From NCBI GenBank assembly GCA_025352345.1, contig JANXTP010000056.1, positions 1 to 11,298 of the forward strand: a DNA stretch of 11,298 nt, given 5' to 3'. The notes under the pieces were generated by a model. The model was given only the letters and a program-made list of their open reading frames with translations, had not been told where the DNA came from and searched no databases. A program made the position numbers and the translations under genes. The stretch's first letter is position 1, and the number at the start of each line of letters is the position of its first letter. The stretch is from Burkholderiales bacterium (GTDB taxonomy: Bacteria; Pseudomonadota; Gammaproteobacteria; Burkholderiales; Burkholderiaceae_C). Below, piece by piece: positions 6,588 through 11,298 of the stretch.

Positions 6588-7486
6588 ACATCAGCTTCGC
6601 GGAATGCACGGCGCGCGAACGAGTGTTACGTCTGCTCGACGTTGGCAGCTTTGAAGAATGGCTGCCGCCCGCCGCACGCGTGATGAGCCCGCACCTGGCG
6701 CAGCTCGGCGTGCCGTCGGCTTTCGATGACGGCATCGCGATCGGCCAGGGACGGCTCGCGACCCACCGCGTGTTCATCGCGGCGCAGGAGGGCGAGTTCA
6801 TGGGCGGTGGCGTCGGCGAAGTGCACGGCGCCAAGCTCACCGGCCTGCTGCAGCGCGCGCAGCGCGACCGCCCGGCAGCGGTGCTGCTGCTGGCCGAATC
6901 GGGCGGCGTGCGGCTGCACGAGGCCAACGCCGGCCTGATCGCCGTCTCCGAGGTGATGCGGGCGGTGCTCGATGTGCGCGCCGCCGGCATCCCGGTGATC
7001 GTGCTGATCGGCGGGGCCAACGGCTGCTTCGGCGGCATGGGCATCGTGGCGCGCTGTGCCGATCACATCGTGATGAGTGACATCGCCCGGCTGTCGATGT
7101 CGGGACCGGAGGTCATCGAGGCCTCGCACGGCGTCGAGGAATTCGACTCGCGCGATCGCGCGCTGGTGTGGCGCACGACCGGTGGCAAGCACCGCTACCT
7201 GACGGGCGACTGTGATGTGCTGGTCGACGATGACGTGGCCGCTTTCCGCGCCGCGGCGGTGGCAGCCGTCGAAGCGGCCGCCACCGCGCACCCGGTGAGC
7301 CTGGCATCGCTGGAGCAGGAACATGCGCTGCTGGCACACCGTCTGGTGCAGACGCCGGACGGTGCCGACGCGATCACGCTGTGGCAGCGCATGGGCGTGC
7401 GCGACGCCGCGCGCGTGCCCGATCTGAATGCCGATGCGGTGCGCGCGCTGCGTCCCGTCGCCGCGCCCGCATCGACCAATGCCTGA
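6584..7486 (+). CDS. mdcD: Malonate decarboxylase beta subunit (malonyl-S-ACP decarboxylase)
   Basis: This 300-residue subunit forms, with MdcE, the decarboxylase that turns malonyl-S-MdcC into acetyl-S-MdcC and CO2. It has the crotonase-like carboxyltransferase fold related to the acetyl-CoA carboxylase beta subunit. Glycine-rich stretches that build the acyl pocket and oxyanion hole are visible: EFMGGGVGEVHGAKL (71-85), AESGGVRLHEANAGL (104-118) and LIGGANGCFGGMGIVARCAD (141-160). They are followed by MSGPEVIEASHGVEEFDSRD. The start ATG overlaps the mdcC stop, and AGGAG (6572-6576) lies seven bases upstream, so the start is secure. The downstream part after about residue 215 is an alanine-rich helical tail, normal for the family. 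Confidence 0.96.
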   Translation: MNISFAECTARERVLRLLDVGSFEEWLPPAARVMSPHLAQLGVPSAFDDGIAIGQGRLATHRVFIAAQEGEFMGGGVGEVHGAKLTGLLQRAQRDRPAAVLLLAESGGVRLHEANAGLIAVSEVMRAVLDVRAAGIPVIVLIGGANGCFGGMGIVARCADHIVMSDIARLSMSGPEVIEASHGVEEFDSRDRALVWRTTGGKHRYLTGDCDVLVDDDVAAFRAAAVAAVEAAATAHPVSLASLEQEHALLAHRLVQTPDGADAITLWQRMGVRDAARVPDLNADAVRALRPVAAPASTNA

Positions 7487-7496
7487 GGACGTCGCT

Positions 7497-8195
7497 ATGG
7501 ACTGGCACACCCTGGTCGTGCAGTTGTTCGGCCCGTCGCACGGCATCACCGCGGACGGCGATTTTCTGCATGGCGACGCGACGTTCGAAGGCCAGACCGT
7601 GACCGTCGTCGGCACCACGCACCATGCACCGATCGGCGTGGCGATGGCGCTGGCGCAAGCACGTGTGGTGCTGGACACCGTGACCCACCACCCCGGCCAG
7701 ACGATCGTGCTGCTGATCGACACCCAGGGGCAGCAGCTGCGCATCCGCGACGAATTGCTGGGCATCAACCGCGCGATGGCGCACCTGGGCTGCTGCATCG
7801 ATCTCGCCCGCCGCCGCGGTCACCGCGTCATCGGCCTCGTCTACGACCAAGCCTTGTCGGGCGGGTTCATCACTTCCGGCCTGATGTCCGATGCCTGCTA
7901 TGCGTTGCCAGAAGCCGAGATTCGCGTGATGCGCATTCCGGCGATGGCGCGCGTCACCAAGATCTCCGAGGCGCGCTTGAAGGAACTGTCGAAGGCCAAC
8001 CCGGTGTTCGCGCCCGGGGTCGAGAACTATGTCGCCATGGGCGGGGTGCGCACACTCTGGACCGGTGACCTGAGCGCCTGTCTGAGCGAAGCACTGCGCA
8101 GCGCACCGTCCACCGACGAACGCGCCCGCGATGGTGCGCTGCGCGGTGGCCGGCGACTTGCCGCGTCGGTGGCGCAGCAGGTGCTGGCGGCCTGA
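7497..8195 (+). CDS. mdcE: Malonate decarboxylase gamma subunit
   Basis: This 232-residue partner of MdcD is related to the acetyl-CoA carboxylase alpha subunit. Conserved features are VLLIDTQGQQLRIRDELLGIN (71-91), the loop YDQALSGGFITSGLMSD (116-132), IRVMRIPAMARVTKISEARLKEL (142-164) and PVFAPGVENYVAMGGV (169-184). The start at 7497 is preferred because GAGGA (7485-7489), overlapping the mdcD stop, lies seven bases upstream. An in-frame ATG at 7479 would add six residues and overlap mdcD by eight bases, and cannot be excluded. Ten bases separate the stop from mdcG. Confidence 0.95.
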   Translation: MDWHTLVVQLFGPSHGITADGDFLHGDATFEGQTVTVVGTTHHAPIGVAMALAQARVVLDTVTHHPGQTIVLLIDTQGQQLRIRDELLGINRAMAHLGCCIDLARRRGHRVIGLVYDQALSGGFITSGLMSDACYALPEAEIRVMRIPAMARVTKISEARLKELSKANPVFAPGVENYVAMGGVRTLWTGDLSACLSEALRSAPSTDERARDGALRGGRRLAASVAQQVLAA

Positions 8196-8205
8196 GGCAC
8201 CTGCG

Positions 8206-8928
8206 ATGGTCGTGCTGCGGCGTCACCAACTGGTCTGGCTCAGCGACGCCGGTTGGCGCGAGCTGCAGCGCGCACCGCGCGACCCCGTGAAGCGGGATTG
8301 CATTGCGCACTGGGCGTCCCGTCACTTGCCGCTGGTGGTCACGCAGCAGCCGTCGCCACCGATCACTGCGGGCGACACCCTGGCACTCGGGCTGGCCGCG
8401 CCCGCGGCCTGGGGCCGGCGCAAGATCGCGGTGCAGGTCCCACTGAGTGGCGCGCTGTACTTTGGCAACTTCCCGCTGGCGCCTGACGTGGCCAGTTTGC
8501 TGGTGGAGGCGGCGCGCGCACCTTGGCTGGCCTTGTGTGACGAGTTGCGACGCTTGGGCGTCGCTGCGCGCGTGCACGGCAGCCATGGCTGGCAGCGGCT
8601 GACGGGCCTGCTTTATCTGCATGCGGCGTCCGACGTCGATCTGCACCTGCCAGTCGAGACCACGCGGGATGCCGATGCGGTCACAGCCTTGCTGCAAGCG
8701 ATCGCTTTGACGGCCCCCCGCATCGACGGCGAACTGGTGTTCGGTGATGGCACCGCAGTGGCCTGGCGAGAGTGGCTGCAGTGGCGCCAGGGCCGCGTCG
8801 AGCGCGTGCTCGTGAAGCGATTGCACGGCGTGGCGCTGGAAGCCGGCACCCGTTGGCTGCCTGTCGGCGAGCCCTGGGAGGATGCCCGATCTGCGGTCGT
8901 TGCCGCTGCCATGGGGGCGGGCGCATGA
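8206..8928 (+). CDS. mdcG: Phosphoribosyl-dephospho-CoA transferase (holo-ACP synthase of malonate decarboxylase)
   Basis: This 240-residue enzyme transfers the phosphoribosyl-dephospho-CoA group from the precursor made by MdcB onto the MdcC serine, turning the apo carrier into the active form. The N-terminus (RRHQLVWLSDAGW) and the central motif GSHGWQRLTGLLYLHAASDV (125-144), continuing into DL, fit the family. The SDVDL residues (142-146) form a nucleotidyltransferase-type acidic pair likely to bind metal. The late motif IDGELVFGDGTAVAWREW (173-190) is also characteristic. It lies ten bases after mdcE, and its stop overlaps the mdcB start by ATGA. The short gap contains only a weak GAGG near the mdcE stop as ribosome binding site. 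Confidence 0.93.
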   Translation: MVVLRRHQLVWLSDAGWRELQRAPRDPVKRDCIAHWASRHLPLVVTQQPSPPITAGDTLALGLAAPAAWGRRKIAVQVPLSGALYFGNFPLAPDVASLLVEAARAPWLALCDELRRLGVAARVHGSHGWQRLTGLLYLHAASDVDLHLPVETTRDADAVTALLQAIALTAPRIDGELVFGDGTAVAWREWLQWRQGRVERVLVKRLHGVALEAGTRWLPVGEPWEDARSAVVAAAMGAGA

Positions 8929-9824
8929 GCGCAGCGCTGCTGCGCTCCGCGCACCCGTCTGCCGCGGTTTTCCGCCCCCCGCCCGCCCGCCCGGCTGGCG
9001 AGCTGGCGACCCGCCTGCAGGCGCTGGGAGGTGCCGCCACCGCCGCGCTGTACGACGAGCTGGCACTCGATCCGAAGCCGGGTCTGGTGTCCTTCGTCGA
9101 CGCTGGCAGCCACGACGACATGGATGCGGGCATCTTCATGCGCAGCCTGTTCGCCTTGCGGCATTACTTCCCGCGCATTGCCGCTGCCGGTGCCGCGAAC
9201 GCGCCGTTCGACACGCTGCGCACGCTCGGCGTGGTGGCTGAGCAGCGCATGTTGCAGGCGACCGGCCACGTCAACACGCACCGCGGCGCGGTCTTCACGC
9301 TGGGCCTGATCTGCGCCGCAGCGGGCCGCTTGATGGCAGACGCCCGGCCGCTGTCGCCTCAGGCGATACGCGACGTGCTGCTGGCGCGCTGGGGCCAGGC
9401 CTTGCGAGACCACGCGCGCGGCGCGTCCGCATCGAACGGCCAGCGGGTGGCACGCCTGCACGGGCTGCGTCCAGTGGCCGAGGAGGCCGCGCTCGGCTTC
9501 CCTGTGCTGTTCGAGACCGCGCTGCCCGCCTTGCGTGCCGCCCGCGGACTTGGTCAGCAGCGTGCGCGGCTGCAGGCGCTGTTCCACATCATTGAGGTGC
9601 TGGACGACACCAACCTGGCGCACCGCGGCGGCTTGCCGGGGCTGCATTTCGCGCAGCAGGCGGCGCGCGACTTCCTGCGCGCCGGCGGCGCTGCACGGCC
9701 GGACGCGATCGACCACGCCCGAGCCATCCATGCGGGGTTCGTGTCGCGCCGTCTGTCGCCTGGTGGCGCGGCGGACATGCTGGCCGCGGCCTGTCTGCTC
9801 GACCGCATCTGCCCGTTGCCGTGA
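8925..9824 (+). CDS. mdcB: Triphosphoribosyl-dephospho-CoA synthase (CitG/MdcB family)
   Basis: This 299-residue enzyme joins dephospho-CoA with ATP to give 2'-(5''-triphosphoribosyl)-3'-dephospho-CoA, the precursor that MdcG uses. The family signature is very clear: ELALDPKPGLVSFVDAGSHD (45-64) followed by DMDAGIFMRSL, then ATGHVNTHRGAVFTLGLICA (112-131). Near residues 220-235 comes IIEVLDDTNLAHRGG, with the acidic pair typical of CitG proteins. It follows mdcG with an ATGA overlap and precedes mdcH with a GTGA overlap. In Klebsiella mdcB lies directly after mdcA; here it has moved next to mdcG, so the two cofactor genes are adjacent. The first 25 residues are proline- and alanine-rich and poorly conserved, so the start is likely but less certain than the gene itself. 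Confidence 0.95.
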   Translation: MSAALLRSAHPSAAVFRPPPARPAGELATRLQALGGAATAALYDELALDPKPGLVSFVDAGSHDDMDAGIFMRSLFALRHYFPRIAAAGAANAPFDTLRTLGVVAEQRMLQATGHVNTHRGAVFTLGLICAAAGRLMADARPLSPQAIRDVLLARWGQALRDHARGASASNGQRVARLHGLRPVAEEAALGFPVLFETALPALRAARGLGQQRARLQALFHIIEVLDDTNLAHRGGLPGLHFAQQAARDFLRAGGAARPDAIDHARAIHAGFVSRRLSPGGAADMLAAACLLDRICPLP

Positions 9825-10738
9825 GCCTCGCGCTGTTGTTCCCGGGGCAGGGCGTGCAGCACCCGGACATGTTGCGCTGGCTCGACGACCATCCCCTCGC
9901 GCAGCCCACGCTGGCGCTGATGGCGAGCCACATCGGCGCTGACTGGCGTGCCCGCGTCGGTGAGCCGGAGTGGGCCACCCGCAACAGCGTGGCGCAGTGC
10001 CTGCTGACCGGCGTTGCCCTCGCCACCTGGCAGACCCTGGCGCCGCACCTGCCCGAGCCAGCGGCGGTGGCCGGCTACAGCGTCGGTGAACTCGCGGCCT
10101 GCAGCGCGGCGGCCGTGTTCGATGCGGAGGATGCACTGGACCTCGCGGCGCATCGCGCGCAGGCGATGGATGACAGCGCGGCCGGATCTGACACCGGACT
10201 GCTGTCCGCGACAGGCGTCGCCGAGGCGCGGATCACCGAGATCTGCACCCGCCTGGCGTTGGCGGTGGCGATCCACCTCGGGCCCGACCGCTGGGTGCTG
10301 GGTGGGGCCTCGCCGGCCTTGGCGACGGCCCGCGACGAACTGATCGCGCTAGGCGCCGAGTCAGTCCTGCTGCGGGTGCAACTGGCCTCGCACACGCCGC
10401 TGATGCATGCCGCCGCGGACGAGTTTGCGCGACAGATCGAACCGATGTCCTGGCGTACCAGCTGTGCCCTCGTGGTCACCAACCTGGACGGCAGCGGCCA
10501 GCGCCGGCCCGAGGCACTGAAACGCGCGCTGTCGCTTCAGATTGCCAGCCCCGTGCAATGGCATCGATCGATGGAGACGCTGGCCGAACGCCTGCCGCGC
10601 TGCGTGCTGGAAGTCGGGCCGGCGACGACGCTGTCGCGCATGTGGGCGGCCCGCTACCCCGATTGCCCGACACGCTCGGCCGATGAGTTCCACAGCGCCG
10701 ACGCCGTCGTTGACTGGGTGCGCAGGACCCTCGGCTGA
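9821..10738 (+). CDS. mdcH: Malonyl-CoA:MdcC malonyltransferase (malonate decarboxylase epsilon subunit)
   Basis: This 305-residue acyltransferase of the FabD fold loads malonyl from malonyl-CoA onto the free thiol of holo-MdcC, priming the catalytic cycle. The N-terminal LLFPGQGVQ, the nucleophile elbow GYSVGEL (Ser87), a conserved Arg112 after it and the catalytic His191 in LASHTPLMH are all present. MdcH proteins are usually close to this length. Translation starts at GTG 9821, overlapping the mdcB stop by GTGA; no separate ribosome binding site is visible, so it is probably coupled. It is the last gene of the operon. Context separates it from a fatty-acid FabD, which would sit among fab genes. 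Confidence 0.93.
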   Translation: MSLALLFPGQGVQHPDMLRWLDDHPLAQPTLALMASHIGADWRARVGEPEWATRNSVAQCLLTGVALATWQTLAPHLPEPAAVAGYSVGELAACSAAAVFDAEDALDLAAHRAQAMDDSAAGSDTGLLSATGVAEARITEICTRLALAVAIHLGPDRWVLGGASPALATARDELIALGAESVLLRVQLASHTPLMHAAADEFARQIEPMSWRTSCALVVTNLDGSGQRRPEALKRALSLQIASPVQWHRSMETLAERLPRCVLEVGPATTLSRMWAARYPDCPTRSADEFHSADAVVDWVRRTLG

Positions 10739-10786
10739 GCGTGTCGGTGGCGCGTGGCCCCCCAAGCGGTGGCGCTGTTCTGTCGG

Positions 10787-11298
10787 CTACGAATGCGCAG
10801 CGACGTCCCGCACAACGAGCTGGCGTGCGCTGTCGAAGCACCTTGCTGCACCGCTGATCGGATCGACGAACGAGATCGATCGGGCCAGCAACTGCAAGGG
10901 TTGGTCATGGTCGTCGGTGTCGGCGGGCATCAGCGACGGGTACATCCGGTCGCCGACGATCGGCATGCCGATCGCGGCGCAGTGCACGCGCAGTTGGTGG
11001 GTGCGGCCTGTCAGCGGTGTCAGGCGGTAGCGGGCCATGTCGCCTGTCACTTGCAACACCTCGATGAGCGTCTCGGCATTCGGCTCGCCGTGCACTTCGC
11101 GCATCCGCAGAAAGTGATCGTCCTGCACCAGCCGGCTGCGGTGCGTCAGCGGAAAGCTCAGCTCCGGCCGCCGCGGCGCGATCGCCTCGTAGTGTTTCGT
11201 CACCTGCCGCTGCGCGAACAAGGCCTGGTAGGCCCCGCGGGTGTCGGGCTGCACCGCAAACACGACGACACCGGCGGTTTCGCGGTCCAGCCGGTGCA
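10787..11298 (-). CDS. RluA-family RNA pseudouridine synthase, C-terminal part (5' end outside window)
   Basis: The leftward frame is open through the right window edge, so the N-terminus is missing; 170 residues are visible. RluA enzymes isomerise specific uridines in rRNA or tRNA to pseudouridine. The catalytic motif HRLDRETAG is present at the very edge (codons 11296-11270), with the nucleophilic Asp encoded at 11285-11287. It is followed by YQALFAQRQVTKHYEAIAP and the C-terminal RYRLTPLTGRTHQLRVH and GMPIVGDRMYP motifs. The insert FPLTHRSRLVQDDHFLRM suggests the subgroup often annotated simply as pseudouridylate synthase, so no specific RNA target is assigned. It converges with mdcH, 48 bases apart, and is unrelated to malonate metabolism. 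No clear intrinsic terminator is seen between them. Confidence 0.93.
   Translation of the reverse strand, partial: HRLDRETAGVVVFAVQPDTRGAYQALFAQRQVTKHYEAIAPRRPELSFPLTHRSRLVQDDHFLRMREVHGEPNAETLIEVLQVTGDMARYRLTPLTGRTHQLRVHCAAIGMPIVGDRMYPSLMPADTDDHDQPLQLLARSISFVDPISGAARCFDSARQLVVRDVAAHS

Noticed and set aside
8613..10136. A 507-residue minus-strand frame opposite mdcG, mdcB and mdcH
   Set aside because: It is low-complexity, arginine-rich sequence, antisense to three genes whose family motifs are clear on the plus strand.
10739..10786. Possible bidirectional terminator between mdcH and the pseudouridine synthase
   Set aside because: Only a four-base stem (AGCG/CGCT) is visible and there is no T-rich tract on either strand.

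Overview
The window comes from a GC-rich bacterium whose protein families look most like a betaproteobacterium (a Burkholderiales or Rhodocyclales type). This placement is an inference from protein style only; there is no rRNA or other marker gene. Almost all of the window is one metabolic locus for uptake and decarboxylation of malonate, flanked by two unrelated housekeeping genes that are cut by the window edges.

Layout: the 3' part of gshB (glutathione synthetase) runs rightwards into the window and converges with a leftward gene for a GntR/FadR-type repressor. An AT-rich divergent promoter region lies between that regulator and a long rightward gene set. This set has ten genes: dctP-dctQ-dctM (a TRAP transporter), then mdcA-mdcC-mdcD-mdcE-mdcG-mdcB-mdcH (biotin-independent malonate decarboxylase with its cofactor and priming enzymes). 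The mdc genes end at about 10738. A leftward RluA-family pseudouridine synthase, truncated at the right edge, follows convergently.

Working model: the TRAP system imports malonate from the periplasm. MdcA transfers malonate onto the phosphoribosyl-dephospho-CoA-bearing acyl carrier protein MdcC. MdcD/MdcE decarboxylate malonyl-S-MdcC to acetyl-S-MdcC. MdcB makes the triphosphoribosyl-dephospho-CoA precursor, MdcG attaches it to MdcC, and MdcH loads the first malonyl group from malonyl-CoA. The GntR protein probably represses the operon until malonate is present, as MdcY and MatR do in other bacteria. No mdcF or madLM (mdcLM) transporter gene and no LysR-type mdcR are present; the TRAP system and the GntR protein take those places.

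The most notable sequence oddity is a run of seven G at 4459-4465, which shifts the frame near the end of dctM. As written, dctM reads straight into mdcA as one 1013-residue open frame. Removing one G restores a normal DctM C-terminus and an ATGA overlap with mdcA like the other junctions of the operon, so this is probably an indel or sequencing error, though slippage cannot be ruled out. I see no wholly new system, no mobile element, no CRISPR array and no RNA gene in this window.
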